Of a stretch of DNA of 64,000 nt, positions 47,757 through 60,144 are shown piece by piece. The DNA is from Cordia subcordata (lineage: Eukaryota > Streptophyta > Magnoliopsida > Boraginales > Cordiaceae): positions 12,349,501-12,413,500 of the forward strand of contig JAPTOF010000015.1 of the NCBI GenBank assembly GCA_028554755.1, written 5' to 3'. The notes beneath the pieces were generated by a model. It made no database searches. It was given only the letters and a program-made list of their open reading frames with translations, and was not told the DNA's origin. How positions within the stretch are numbered: the stretch's first letter is position 1; each line of letters begins with the position of its first letter. Both the position numbers and the translations under genes were made by a program.

Positions 47757-49765
47757 CTATGAGGATTGAGAGGATTGTGTGAAATCAGATTCAGAAGTAG
47801 ATTGTATGTCTGAATCCGAGACAAGCATTATTTTCAACAAACTATCCTTAAGACTTTTATCAATATCTAAAGCCTTAATTTTCTTTTTCAAATAGCATTT
47901 ATGAGCATAATGACCTATTTTTTCACATTTATAACAAGTGGGTATTTTATTCTTATTATGTGATTTTTTATAACCACATTTTTTCTTAGCTTTTAATCTA
48001 AGCTGTTTTCTTTCCCTTCTAGCAGCTATTTTTTTTCTGATAACTAGGGGAACTAAATTTTTGAATCGTAGGTTTTTTATATAGTTTCCTACTAGATTGA
48101 GGTATATCAATCCCAAATTGATCACAGAATTGTCCTAATTGACTTTTTTCTGTAAGATTTTGTTTTTTAATTTGTTGGTTAAGCTTAATTTCATTACACA
48201 AAGCTAAACCTTCTTGAATACATTTACCTATTATTGTTCCATAGGTTAGATTATCATAATCTATGGTTGACATGCCTATTCTAAGAGTTTTCTTTACTCT
48301 TTCGGCAAATAAGTGTGGAAGACCATCTATAAACTTAGACTTCCAATGACCTTGACTCGCTTCAGGTAATTCCATAACGCGACTAAGGAATACATCCTTA
48401 TACCACCTAAATGAGGTTAAAGTAGGACACTTAAGATTGAATAGAAGTGACCTAATATTCTCAGTGTTTGTTGTGAACCTACCTGTGAAATGTTCACAAA
48501 TATTTATTGTTAGTGAATAAACTGCATCTTGGGCTGTTTGACCCTGTTCTTGTTTTACTGAATTAAGTATGGTTTGTCTTTGGGATTCTTGAAGATAATT
48601 TTCCCACCATCCTTTTAATTGGCCAGTAAAACTGTTATTATCATTAAAGCAATATTTTTATCTGTATTATCATATTGTTTACAGATAGTGGAATACATCA
48701 TCATTCTATGTATAGTATTATAAATTTGTTGATCTGTTGAACCATCAATATTCCATTCATATATTGTCTTACCATTATAGTAAGTTTGTTCATAAGATGG
48801 TTTCTCAAATAATAAATCTTGAGGGGTCGGTCTAGAATAATAAAATTTTTGTTGGACCGGTTTTTGGGCAAATTTATGATTATTAAAACCCTTCATTTTA
48901 TTAAGAGTATCATTAACAATTTGTTGTTGTTGAATATTCTCAACTAAATCAGGAATATCTTCTTGAGTTATAACATTAATTTTTAATGTCTTGAATTTAT
49001 CATCAAGAAGTTTTCCAAATTCACTGATTGGTTCAAGTATGAAGTTTTTTATTTCTGGTAGAGGTTGAATAGGATTGGCTTTCATTTTCTCTCCACTACT
49101 CTCAGTTTTAGATTCACTAAGAGATTTTTTAATATCTTCTATAGCCATATATGTTTTTAATAACCTATTATTAAGAACCATTAACTATTCTCCTATGGCT
49201 ACTAAATAAAGATTAGTAAAATTATTCTGTTTCACTGCATCATTAATTTGTTTTGTTGTGGCCTGCAAAGTTTCATTTTCTTGCAGATTAAAGAAAGCAT
49301 TGGCATATAACCTGACTTTATCTTTTTCCATAAGATAGGAAAATTATTCTATTTCACCACATCATTAATTTGTTTTGTTGTGGCCTGCAAAGTTTCATTT
49401 TCTTGCAGATTAAAGAAAGCATTGGCATATAACCTGACTTTATCTTTTTCCATAAAGATAGGTTGTGTTGATGGAGGATAAGTAGATTCAACTTCCTCAC
49501 CACTTTTTAATTTCCAAATTCTTTCTAAGACATTTATATGTTGTCCTAGATAATTATCTAAAAACCAAGGAATAAAATCTTTGATTTCATTTATCTGTTC
49601 CAAATATTTATAGAACTGATCCTGGAGGATATTTCTCTCCTCAAGAGGTATATTCTTCGCAAACCAAACCCTAAAGTCATTATAAACGGGTTTTTGAAAC
49701 TCAGCTTGTATTTGTTTCCTAGCTGGGCTTCCTGGACTAAAATCAATTTTGATTCTATTATCCAT
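47757..49765 (-). pseudogene. Viral capsid and zinc-knuckle region, copy 2
   Basis: Starts at MDNRIKIDFSPGSPARKQIQ on the TAATG overlap. A 122-bp tandem duplication (49,218-49,461) breaks the frame. The longest readable part (48,615-49,181) runs through SRPTPQDLLFEKPSYEQTYY. It is followed in other frames by a KGWWENYLQ-like segment and HWKSKFIDGLPHLFAERVKK (48,300-48,350), the helical capsid core. Basic residues then lead to an intact C-C-H-C knuckle CYKCEKIGHYAHKC (47,895-47,936). The knuckle would bind viral RNA during assembly. It is the only copy with the full capsid core. Confidence 0.87.
49218..49461. repeat. 122-bp tandem duplication inside the viral capsid region
   Basis: Two adjacent near-identical copies (from 49,218 and 49,340), each starting AAAATTATTCT and ending near CATAAGATAGG/CATAAAGATAGG. 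The other capsid copies have the segment once. Confidence 0.92.
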
Positions 49766-50361
49766 TAAACAGGAAAATTGAGTTCTGACTCAGTTATTTC
49801 TGGTCTAAAATCTTCACGTTCAGTATTATTATAAATACCTTGAACTATATTTTCTTCATTTATTTTAAAACCTTGAACTCTACTTCCTAGAGTATCATGA
49901 TCTATTGATTTAGAGGAAGAACTAGCAACTATATTAGGTAGTTCTACCCTATAATCTATAGGTGAAATATGAGAATGGGTTGAAACAGATCTAGAATACC
50001 TAGACGTTCCTAAACCTAAATTACTAGATCCTATACTCTTTCTATGAAATTGGATCTGAATATCACCAATGGATGTTTGGATTGTATCCACCAAATCTTC
50101 ATTTATTATGGGCTGTGCTGGAATAATTTTTTCAGCTAACCAAGTTTCAGGAAAGTTTATTTCATCCCATCTAATATATCTGCGGGTTGTTATTTTAGAT
50201 CTATTAAAGTTAGTTTCAAATAAGATAGTTTCTTGTTGATTAGTATTCATCAACTTACACTTTGGATTCAAAGTATATAAAGGCTTAAAATAAACCCTAT
50301 AACAGATACAAATAACTTCCGTACCTGCAATATAATTATATCCATGCGTCTTCACATACAA
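49765..50361 (-). pseudogene. Viral 30K movement protein C-terminal part, copy 3
   Basis: An open 198-codon stretch from YVKTHGYNYIAGTEVICICY through RRYIRWDEINFPETWLAEKI to the TAATG overlap. The N-terminal two thirds are missing: the sequence stops at the ATGT/ATT microsatellite. This copy preserves the movement-protein C-terminus in one frame. Confidence 0.88.
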
Positions 50362-50363
50362 AG

Positions 50364-50740
<377 letters not shown>

Positions 50741-50742
<2 letters not shown>

Positions 50743-51010
50743 GGTAGGAGAAAGAAATATAAGTTCTTTCGTCCATGCTCTGAATACAGAGTATGATGAT
50801 TCTGTGCAATATACACAGGGATCTCAACAGAAAATAATCTTGTATTTGTCACAAAAAGATCTTGCATATAAACAGGATCCATGGGTTCTCATGCAAAAAT
50901 ATCTTGATGAGTTCTCATTCCCAGCTCAGTCATAGAAGACTAGACACCATTATGAGAAAATTCTCATGGAGACATTCTCTACCGACTTTGAACATTTCAA
51001 GAAGAATGGT
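50741..51010 (+). pseudogene. Viral third-ORF fragment (plus array)
   Basis: Reads VGERNISSFVHALNTEYDDS and QDPWVLMQKYLDEFSFPAQS, then a stop (TAG for TAT), then KTRHHYEKILMETFSTDFEH. Matches about 43,070-43,340 of the minus array. Cut by the microsatellite on one side and by a junction near 51,010 on the other. Confidence 0.85.
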
Positions 51011-51066
51011 AGGGACCTTGTTCCTCTCCTACTAATGGGCTCTGGTAGGAGGGGCCAAATTCTATT

Positions 51067-51083
51067 TGGTATCAGAGCCATGG
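51067..51083 (+). other. Viral primer-binding site, tRNA-iMet (plus array)
   Basis: TGGTATCAGAGCCATGG, followed by GGTAAGTC at 51,090-51,097. The roughly 55 bases before it do not match the leader end of the minus array. Confidence 0.93.
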
Positions 51084-51138
51084 AAATTTGGTAAGTCATA
51101 TTTTATGATATGTAATATTACTTTAATCCATCATTTGC

Positions 51139-52241
51139 ATGAACAATATGTCCATGTTTTCAATTTTTTCAAAAAATCAAAATACTGTCAAAAACAGTAA
51201 GAAGGAAGAATATGATGTTCCTAAGAATTTGGATCTGTTAAATAAATGGACAATCCCAAAAATAGAACCTAGGATGATGTATTCTTATGATACTTTTGAT
51301 AAAATAGGTTTTAGACAAATTGTTAAAACCTGTGAAGAATCAGTTCCCATCCATAATGATGAATTGACTATTAAATTGCTTAGTCAAGATGATATTGATG
51401 CATATATATCAGAATACAAGTTTTTGCATATAGGACTTGTTCAGGTTGCATTTAAACCTCTTACTTTATCTGGTTTTCCTGAATCATTTTTGGCTATTTT
51501 GCGTGATGCTCGCAATTTGAATTGGAGACAATCTCTCATGGGTATAATGGAATCTAGCTTAGCCCGTGGTCCAATTTATTTTAATGCTTACCCGAATTTG
51601 CAATTATCTTTGTCGAATGTGAATATTCTTGATGCGTTGACTTTATACGTGAAGACGCATGGATATAATTATATTCCAGGTACTGAAGTTATTTGTATCT
51701 ATTATAGGGTTTATTTTAAGCCTTTGTATACTTTGAATCCAAGTGTAAGTTGATGAATACTAATCAACAAGAAACTATTTTATTCGAGACTAATTTTAAT
51801 GGATCTAAAATAACAACTCATAGATCTATTAGGTGGGATGAAATAAATTTTCCTGAAACTTGGTTAGCTGAAAAAATAATTCCAGCACAACCCCTAATTA
51901 ATGAAGATTTGGTGGATGCAATCCAAACATCCACTGGTGATATTCAAATTCAATTTCATAGGAAAAGTATAGGAACTAGTACTTTAGGTTTAGGAACGTC
52001 TAGAATACCTAGATCTATTTCTACCCATTCCTATATTTCACCTATAGGCTATAGAATAGAGTTACCAAATACTATAGGTAGTTCATCCTCTAAATCCTTA
52101 GATCAGGAGACTCTAGGAAGTAAAGTTCAGGGTCTTAAAATTAATAAAGAAAATATAGTTCAAGGGATATATAATAATCTTGAACCAAAAGAACAGTTTA
52201 GACCAGAAATAACTGAGTCAGAACTTAATTTTCCTGTTTAA
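51139..52241 (+). pseudogene. Viral 30K movement protein, copy 4 (plus array)
   Basis: Starts MNNMSMFSIFSKNQNTVKNS and stays open through PIYFNAYPNLQLSLSNVN to YTLNPSVS (51,753). A one-base loss (AAA to AA) there shifts the frame. The rest is open at 51,750-52,241 (RSIRWDEINFPETWLAEKII to ESELNFPV) and ends on the TAATG overlap. Only one break separates it from an open frame. Confidence 0.88.
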
Positions 52242-53723
52242 TGAATAATAAAATCAAAATTGATTTCAGTCCAGGAAGCCCAGCTAGGAAACAAATACAA
52301 GCTGAGTTTCAAAAACCCGTTTATGAAGATTTTAGGGTTAAGTTTGCTAGGAATATACCTCTTGAGGAGAGAAATATCCTCCAGGATCAGTTCTATAATC
52401 ACTTAGGACAGATTAATGAAATTAAAGATTTCATTCCTTGGTTTTTAAAAACCTTTCTAGGACAACATATAAATGTCTTAGAAAAAACGTGGAAATTAAA
52501 AAATGGTGAGGAAATTGACTCTGCCTATCCACCAACCACACAACCTATCTTAATGGAAAGAGATAGAGTTAGGCTATATGCTAATGCTTTCTTTAATATG
52601 CAAGAAAATGAAACTCTGCAGGCCACAACAAAACAAATTAATGATGTGGTGAAACAAAATAATTTTTCTAATTTGTATTTAGTAGCCTTAGGAGAACAAT
52701 TAATGATTCTCAATAATAGGTTATTAAAAACTTATATGGCTATTGAAGAAATTAAAAAAACTCTCAAGGAATCTAAACCTGAGAGTAGTGGGGAAGGGAT
52801 AAGAATTAATCCTATACAACCTCTACCAGAAATAAAAAATTTTATTCTTGAACCAATAAATGAATTTGGTAAACTTCTTGATGATAAATTTAAGACATTA
52901 AAAATTAATGTTATAACTCAGGAAGATGTACCAGAATTAGTTGATCATATTAATAAAAAAAAGCCAACAAATTAAAAAACAAAATCTTACAGAAAAAAGT
53001 CAATTAGGACAGTTCTGTGATCAATTTGGGATTGATATACCTCAATCTAATAGGAAGATATATAAGAAACCTACTATACAAAAATTTAGCTCCCCTAGTT
53101 ATCAGAAGAAAATAGCTGCTAGGAGAGAAAGACAAAGAATTAGGAAAGAAGCTAAAAAAGCTAGTGGTTATAAGAAACCCAGAAAATATAAAAAAAAACC
53201 CCTTACTTGTTATAAATTTGGTAAGGTAGGTCATATAGCTCCCAATTGTTATTTGAAGAAGAAAATTAAGGCTTTAGATATAGATAAAGACCTTAAGGAT
53301 AGTCTTCTTAAGATAATGATTAACTCGGATTCAGACATACAATCTGCTTCTGAATCTGATGTCACACAATCCTCAAAATCTTCTGAGGATCTTCATCATT
53401 TACATTTAAAATATGATGCATCTGAAACAATTAGTTCAGAGGACAGTAATAATAATCAAGGCTGTCAGATGTGTGTCAATAAAATTCAAAGTGAGGAGGA
53501 AAATAATTATTATATAATTCTTTCTCAATTTAAAGATTTTCAATTGAATGTTTTAACCAATGATAATATCATTGAAATTTTAAGAATAGTTAAAGACTCT
53601 GAGGTTAGGGATAAAATCTTAGAATCTTTAGGAAAACCAAAAGAACCTGAGCAAATTACACAGAAAACCTTTGTACCATATACTCTTAGAGAAGTACAGA
53701 GAAGGTTAGATGAAAAACATTAA
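52241..53723 (+). pseudogene. Viral capsid and zinc knuckle with core deletion (plus array)
   Basis: Open from MNNKIKIDFSPGSPARKQIQ to DVPELVDHINKKK. The sequence then jumps at about 52,960 to QQIKKQNLTEKSQLGQFCDQ, losing about 780 bp that hold the capsid core in the minus copy. The knuckle reads CYKFGKVGHIAPNC, so the second Cys is Phe. A Ser/Asp-rich stretch follows. A TAA after RRLDEKH replaces AAC of the minus copy. Confidence 0.87.
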
Positions 53724-54488
53724 GTTTCTTCAATTACTACTATTCAAGATCTTCAGATAGAAGTAGATAACCTAAAAGCTGAGATAAAAATATTGTCTCA
53801 GGAAAATACGCAAGTAAAAACCCAAATAGGAAGATTGACTGATAGGGTAGATAGTCTGGATAAAGGAAAGACTATAGTCCAGGAATCTTTAGGACAACCT
53901 AGTAGTAGTCAGGAATTACAACCATTTTTAGGAAAGATGGAGTATATCACTTCACAAAAATGGTTGGTCAAAATAACTCTTTTAATACAAGGAGAGTATA
54001 AGAGTGAATTAGTCACACTTATAGATAGTGGTACGGATCTGAATTGTATTCAGGAAGGACTAATTCCAACAAAATATTTTGAAAAAACCACTCATTCATT
54101 AAGTTTAACTAGTGGTAATAAAATGGAGATTTTATATAAATTATCTCACGCTTATATTTGTCAAAATAGACAGTGCATCCCAACTAGTTTTGTATTAGTT
54201 AGGAATATGACAAATCAAGTCATTTTAGGCACTCCTTTCCTTCATAAGATTTTCCCCATTAAGGAAATAACTACTAGTGGAATCATAGGTAGTTTTGAAG
54301 GATTAGAAATAAAATTTAATTTTATAAAGGATCCAGTTTCAAGGGTTCTTAATGAAATTGTTGATTTAATTAAAGCTAAAGGTAATAAATTAAATTATCT
54401 GAAGCAAGAAATAATTCCTATTGATAGAAGTATTGAATTTGCTTCTAAATTTCCTGATATATTGCTTGATAAAACACAGTTTCAAGAG
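53724..54488 (+). pseudogene. Viral coiled coil and protease fused to RNase H start (plus array)
   Basis: Same frame as the preceding capsid part after the TAA. Coiled coil LQIEVDNLKAEIKILSQEN, then protease with active site LIDSGTDLNCIQEG and NQVILGTPFL. After KLNYLKQEI it runs directly into IPIDRSIEFASKFPDI, which in the minus array lies beyond the RT palm. About 820 bp including YIDD are missing, in frame. The viral sequence ends near 54,488. Confidence 0.87.
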
Positions 54489-54491
54489 TAA

Positions 54492-55240
54492 AGAATACTT
54501 CTATTGCTAAGCGAGTTGCCATTGGATCAAGTTAATATTTGGTTTTGGCACCAGTAACAATTGTTTTAGCTTTGTTATGAAAATAAATTTAATTAAACTT
54601 TGAAATTTTATATATCTTCTATTGCTAAACTATTCATATGTGCTCTTGAAATTTGTTGAAGAATGCAATTTTAAATTGATCACTGAGACATGTCATATTG
54701 AATTGTTTCATATTTTGTAGTCAATCGCATATATAGCATTTTGTGATTAAAGTTAAGCATTAATTTTTCCCAATGAGTTGACAGCATATATTTAAGTAGG
54801 CAAATTCACCAAAGTGATTTACCCAATTAAATCTATGACTTTTCTCGTTTTGTTTGGGAAACTACTATGGTAAAGTGTGCAATGTTCTCCCAAAGGAGAT
54901 CATTATATGGCTTTAGCCCAGTAGCATAAACATAAAGTATGGACCAATATTACAATGCTATTAGGGAGCTCAATTGCCCAAAGGTGGTTGACTTTTCTTT
55001 CAGTGAGGTAATCTTATATGTATTACTTTATGTTAAAAGAGCGCCTATTTACATGTTGAATTATTTGCCCAAAAGCAGATATGACAACGATGTGCTTGGA
55101 CTCTTTTGTTTATAATGCTTACTTTCGTAATATAGTATGTGTGCATAATGTTTATTGATATTGCATTCTTTTCTTGGATAGTTTCATTTACTTTGAACAA
55201 TCATTACTTAGATGTCTTGAATAGATAAAACCACTATGAA
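54492..55240. other. Non-coding stretch
   Basis: No viral or retroelement motif is recognisable. It may be host flank of the viral array or the eroded 5' part of the copia element that follows. Confidence 0.35.
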
Positions 55241-58200
55241 ATGAAAGCAAATATTGGGTTTTATTTGAGTATAGTCAATACTGACTTGACATTACATTTG
55301 ATGCACATGTCGCTTTGGTTGATAAAAATGATGATAAAGAAAGGGTAATATAATTGGCAATAGGAGAGGTCTAACTATCTTACTTAATAACTATGAGGAG
55401 ACCAAATTGAGTATTTATTGAATGGCTTGTCTTGAACTAAGAATGTAAAAGAACTCTTAATAGCTATAGGAGAGAAATACCAAGGAATATTAGAATATTG
55501 ATGACCAAAAAATTACCCATTATGTTATTGAGGAAAACAAAATTAAGGGTAGAAACCCAAAGGTTGTATATTTTGTTTCCAATCTTAAGCCCTATTCTTA
55601 GAACGTTAGTACCTCAAATTCTAAGGGTCATGTTCCTAAGAGAGGTCATAGTTTTAAAAAGGGTAATAAAGGTCAGATCTAGATCGTAGATTAAATCACA
55701 ATGTAAGAGGTCCCAAATCTACTATTAGTAAGTTTGATAAGAACTCTTACTTTTTGGAAGGTTATAAAAGAGCTCATTGCACAAGTTCAATTTTGGTTAA
55801 ATAAAGAGAAAATAGATGAGAGGCAAGTGGATTAGAGTCTTACATTGGAACTGTTAGTCTGTATTTAAAAATTAGTTTTGAACTTATTTTAGAAAATGTT
55901 TTAGACGGAACTTGATTCCTATTTTTTCTAGACAAGTTTGGTTATGATTTTTACTTTAGAAATGACCAAGTACAATTGTTTTTTAATTCCAAAATTATTG
56001 GTGAATGTGTTTTATCAAATGGTTTATACCAATTGTGCTTATTCCTAGGAAGTTCTCGTGACTCTTTTCATATAAAAAATTTTGCTTCTAAAAGGAGTTT
56101 ATTTATAAGAAATTTTTCCTTTACTGTGACATAAAAGGTTAGGTCATATTTTTAGGGAAAGAGTTGAAAGACTCATTAACAATGAGATTTTACCTTCTCT
56201 AAATTTTTTATGATCTTGAAACTTATATTGGGTGCATAAGAGGTAAGCGCACTAAAGTTAAAAGAAATATGCTACCCACAGGTTTGCCTTTTAAAAGTGT
56301 TAAACATAGATACTACTAGACTTGTTTCGGTTATATTGTGTGGTAGTAAATATTTTGTTACATTCATTGATTATTTTTCTCATTATCGATACATCTATCT
56401 AATTAAAGCAAAATCTTACGCAATTGAGAAATTTAAAATTTTTAACACAAGTAGAAAAACAACTTGGGAAGGCTATAAAAATTGTTGGATCTGACAGAAG
56501 AGGTGAATAATGTGGTAGGCTTGGATCTCCAGACAACAAATAGGGTCATTCACTAAGTACTTACAAAATTATGGGATTATTGCCCAGCAGACTATGTCTA
56601 GTATGCCTGAGTAAAATGGTGTGATCGAAAGGTGAAAATACACCTTTACGGATATGACAAGAAGCATGTTGAGTGTTACTGACCTACTAAAGTACCTTTG
56701 TAATGAAGCCATTAAAATTTCTTGTTAAATACTTAACCATCTTCCCAACAAGTTTGTCCCTAAGGCTCATTTTTCGAATTTTGGTTAGGAAGAAACCCAG
56801 TTTGACCGATTTTTGATTTGGGGTTGTCCTGCTTAGGTAAGGATTTTCAAATAAGAAACCACTAACCCTAAGACTATTCGTTATTTCATTAGGTATTTGG
56901 CTCATTTTTATGATATAAGTTCTACTCTCCTACATATGTTTCTAAGCTTGTCAAATCTCAAATGTCTAAATTTTTACAATTGGATGTTGGTAATGTTATA
57001 TGTCCTCAACCTACTACTGAGGATAATGATAGAGAAATTGTCTCATTTCCACTTCTAATAAGTAGTCAGGGTGGTACTCTACTCACATTGAGAGACAAGA
57101 TATTAGTGAGTACCCTATAATAGATGATGATGTTACAGCTAATGACAATCTACATATTGAGATCTCACAACCTTATGAGATTAATGATGAACAACATTTA
57201 AAAGGTCTATTAGAGAAAGAAGACATTCTATCTATAATGATTATCGCATTTACTTGAATGCTATGAGAGATGAGATGCAACCTATGATGAAAATAAATTT
57301 GGGAACTTATTGATCTTCTTAAAGGAGATAATCTTATTGGTTACAAATAGGTCTTTAAGACCAAGAGAAATCTCATAGAGAAGATTGAGAGGCCAAAGGT
57401 GAAATTAGTTACAAAAGGCTTTATCGAAAGAAAAGGTATAGATTACAATGAAATATTTTTCACATGTTTCTATAAAATATTCTTTGAGCTATGAATGGCT
57501 CTTATGGATGTGAAAATAGTTTTCCTTAATAGTGATATATATCTATAAGTCTACATGAAATAGCCTGAGGTTTTACTATTATTGGTAAGGATAATATGGC
57601 TTGTAGACTTAGAAAATCCATTTATGGTTTTGAATCAAGCCTCAAAGTAATGAATATTTGAAGTTTGACGAAATAGTAACTTCTTATTATTTTGAGGAAA
57701 ATAGAGTTGATCCATGTACATATTTCAAGATCAGTGGGAGTAAATTTGTCTTCCTAATATTGCATGTTGATGATATTTTGCTAGTTATATATGACTTGGG
57801 TATGCTCCATGAGACTAAATAATATTTTACTTAAGACTTTCGATATGAAAGATCTTGAGAATGCTTCTTTTGTACTTGGTACTAAGTTTTGTTGAAATAA
57901 GTTTCTTGGAATTTAAATCTTTTACGAAATCTTACTTTGATTGAGTTTTCAGAATTTTTTTGGTGTAAAGGATTGTAGGTCTTGTGTGCATTTATTGTAA
58001 AAGGTGATCAACTCAAATTGAAACAATATCCTCAAAATGATATAAAGAGGGATTCTATGAAAGATACCTTGTGCTAGTGCTATTGAGAGCCTGTTGTATG
58101 ATCTACTATGCACTAGACTTGATATCGCTTTTGCAATAAGAGTTTTGGTTGATAATAAATCCTGGAATGGATTATTATGTTATTGCTAATTAGGTAATAA

Positions 58201-58690
58201 AATACCTACAAAAGACCAAAAATTATACGCTTGTTTGCTTTCAAGTAGATTATCTAAAGTTGGTTGGATATTCTTCCTTTGGCTACGTTGGATGCTCAAA
58301 TGATTGAAAATTTACTTTTGGGTATATCTTTCTATTAGTTGGAAAGGCCATGTCTTGGAAGAGTGCAAAATAACAGCTTAATGCCTCTTCAACTATATGA
58401 ATTTGTGGCTTGTTATGATGCCTTATCTTCTGCTATATGTTTTAAGAACATGATATCTAGTTTTGAGAATTATAAATTCTGTTACTAGATCTATTAAGAT
58501 CTATTGTGATAATAGAGTTGTTGTTCTATTCTTAAAGAATAATAAGAAAATTAATGCTTGTAAGCATATAAATATCAAGCTCTTGGTAGTCAGAGACTTT
58601 ATCAAAAGTGATGGCATTCATATAGAATGAATTGCTACTGATGACGTATTAATTGACTCCTTGTCCAAGGGTCTTTGACTTATGATTTTT
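55240..58690 (+). pseudogene. Old Ty1/copia gag-pol relic
   Basis: Landmarks in order: gag tail KSKGHVPKRGHSFKKGNKGQ-like (about 55,620-55,680); pre-integrase RLGHIFRERVERLINNEILP (about 56,130-56,200); integrase FVTFIDYFSHYRYIYLIKAK (56,340-56,410) and GPFTKYLQNYGIIAQQT-like. RT follows with ELIDLLKGDNLIGYK (57,300), KLVTKGFIERKGIDYNEIF and KSIYGFESS (57,610). RNase H has SIKIYCDNRVVVLFLKNNKK and IATDDVLIDSLSKGL (58,490-58,680). Resembles the Tork side of copia. Dozens of stops and frameshifts. Confidence 0.82.
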
Positions 58691-59489
58691 GTGAAACATG
58701 TTAGAAATATGAGTATTTTACAATCTTTTTTATGCTATTGTCTAGTGAGAGCTTTATATCATCATGTAATGTTGGATGTTCCCATTATTTTATGTTTTGC
58801 TTTGCACATTAGTGCATTTGTACAATAGCATGTTGTTTTATGGTTTACAACATAATTTTATGTTGTGATTACTCATAGTCATAATTTGTTGAGGATCTTA
58901 TGTTTGGTGTCCATTGCGATAAGATCCTCTATTGAGTTTAAATATCTCTATAAGGATACATTTTGGTTGGAGATATGTATTCTTACCTCTAGCATGTTGA
59001 TCGCCGTTTTGTGAGTTTAAGAATAATCTATCCTCTAGCCTATTGAATGCCATTTTTTGTGAGGATATGTGTTCTTTCCTCTAGCATATTGAATGCTATT
59101 TTGTGAGGATAAGAATAATAGATTTCTCTTGCTTTAAATGCTGATGTTGGAGAAATCATGTCGAAGACTAACAAAGAAATAGCACATTTTGATCACATAT
59201 TGGTGCTAGTTTCTTGCTACGCTGCCATATGTTTGATCCATAGCGATAAGGTTGGATGACATTTGTGACCATGGAAAGTCTTGTGTCAATAAGGAAGACT
59301 ATGACTGTCATGATTCGATGTTTGACAATCTTGTTGGTCCGGATATGCGTTCGAGGTATAATCTTGTGAATCAGAATATTTTAAAAATTATGGCCACATT
59401 CTGTTTCCTATTCAGTCTAATAAATATTTTTCTTAAGAATTTTTGAAAAATAAATAAAACAATTAATGTTACCCAAGTGGGAGACTATT

Positions 59490-59918
59490 GGAAAATTTCT
59501 CTTTAAAGTGGACTATCGTTAATTATTTTTGATTTTATAAAATAGATTGAATATCTGGTTCACAAGTTGGGTTTTGTGATCATATTGGTTTTAGCCCACC
59601 TCATAAATCCATACAGTTCTTTTGTGCGTAGGCCCATATATTCTGATAAATCCTTTTATGAGTAAGGCTGTCAGAATTTATTATAAATAGAGCTAGGTCC
59701 CCTCTCCTACTCCCGACCTAACAGTTGTTCCCATAAGCATCTGTTAATATTGAGTAGAGCAGGGAGAAGAAGAACTAAGCTTAGATTGGGTGACAGTTAT
59801 TTTTTCAATAATAATTCTTTAACAATAATGGCTCAAATAGGTATGTGCTTCTGCTATCAATTATATTTTTAAATTTTATATTATAAATTCATGTATGCGA
59901 TCTTATATTGCGCTTACA
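59490..59918 (+). repeat. 3' LTR of the old copia element
   Basis: Preceded by the purine tract AAGTGGGAGAC, the usual copia junction. Starts TTGGAAAATTTCTC. A TATA-like TTATAAATAGAG lies at 59,681-59,692. The end near TTGCGCTTACA is approximate. No 5' partner was recognised. Confidence 0.65.
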
Positions 59919-60144
59919 AAAAGATCATTAGTAAAAAGGCTTTTATGTAAAGTTGCTATGTATATTTAATTCTACAGCTATAATTGCTTGATGTAATCAA
60001 ATTCTTGTATGCGAAGAATTTTATTATATTGCGCTTACAAAAAGATCATTAGTAAAAAGGCTTTTATGTAAAGTTGCTACGTATATTTAATTCTACAGCT
60101 ATAATTACTTGATGTAATCAAATTCTTGTATGCGAAGAATTTTA
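59903..60144. repeat. 121-bp tandem duplication
   Basis: Two adjacent copies (from about 59,903 and 60,024) start TTATATTGCGCTTACAAAAA and end TGCGAAGAATTTTA, differing at only about two positions. It begins at the presumed LTR end, so one copy may include the LTR border. Confidence 0.92.

Larger units (their letters stand above)
39367..50362 (-). mobile_element. Endogenous pararetrovirus (Caulimoviridae) array, minus strand
   Basis: About 11 kb of viral sequence in three joined segments. 50,362-46,567 holds the movement-protein end, capsid, zinc knuckle, protease and RT start. 46,566-45,680 holds a primer site and movement protein. 45,679-39,367 holds protease, RT-RNase H, third ORF, promoter/leader, primer site, movement protein and capsid start. 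There are no LTRs and no integrase; the tRNA-Met primer sites, 30K movement protein and RT with YIDD define the family. Genus is unresolved; an endogenous group such as florendoviruses is possible. All ORFs are disrupted. Confidence 0.9.
50741..54488 (+). mobile_element. Endogenous pararetrovirus array, plus strand
   Basis: 3.7 kb of a related but more diverged copy in opposite orientation: a third-ORF fragment, a short unique stretch, primer site, movement protein, capsid with its core deleted, zinc knuckle, coiled coil, protease, and the start of RNase H without any RT. Divergence from the minus array is clearly larger than among the minus copies, suggesting a separate integration or an older lineage. 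Confidence 0.9.

Noticed and set aside
54500..55240. 5' LTR partner for the copia LTR at 59,490
   Set aside because: I compared the starts and ends by eye and found no convincing similarity in this interval.
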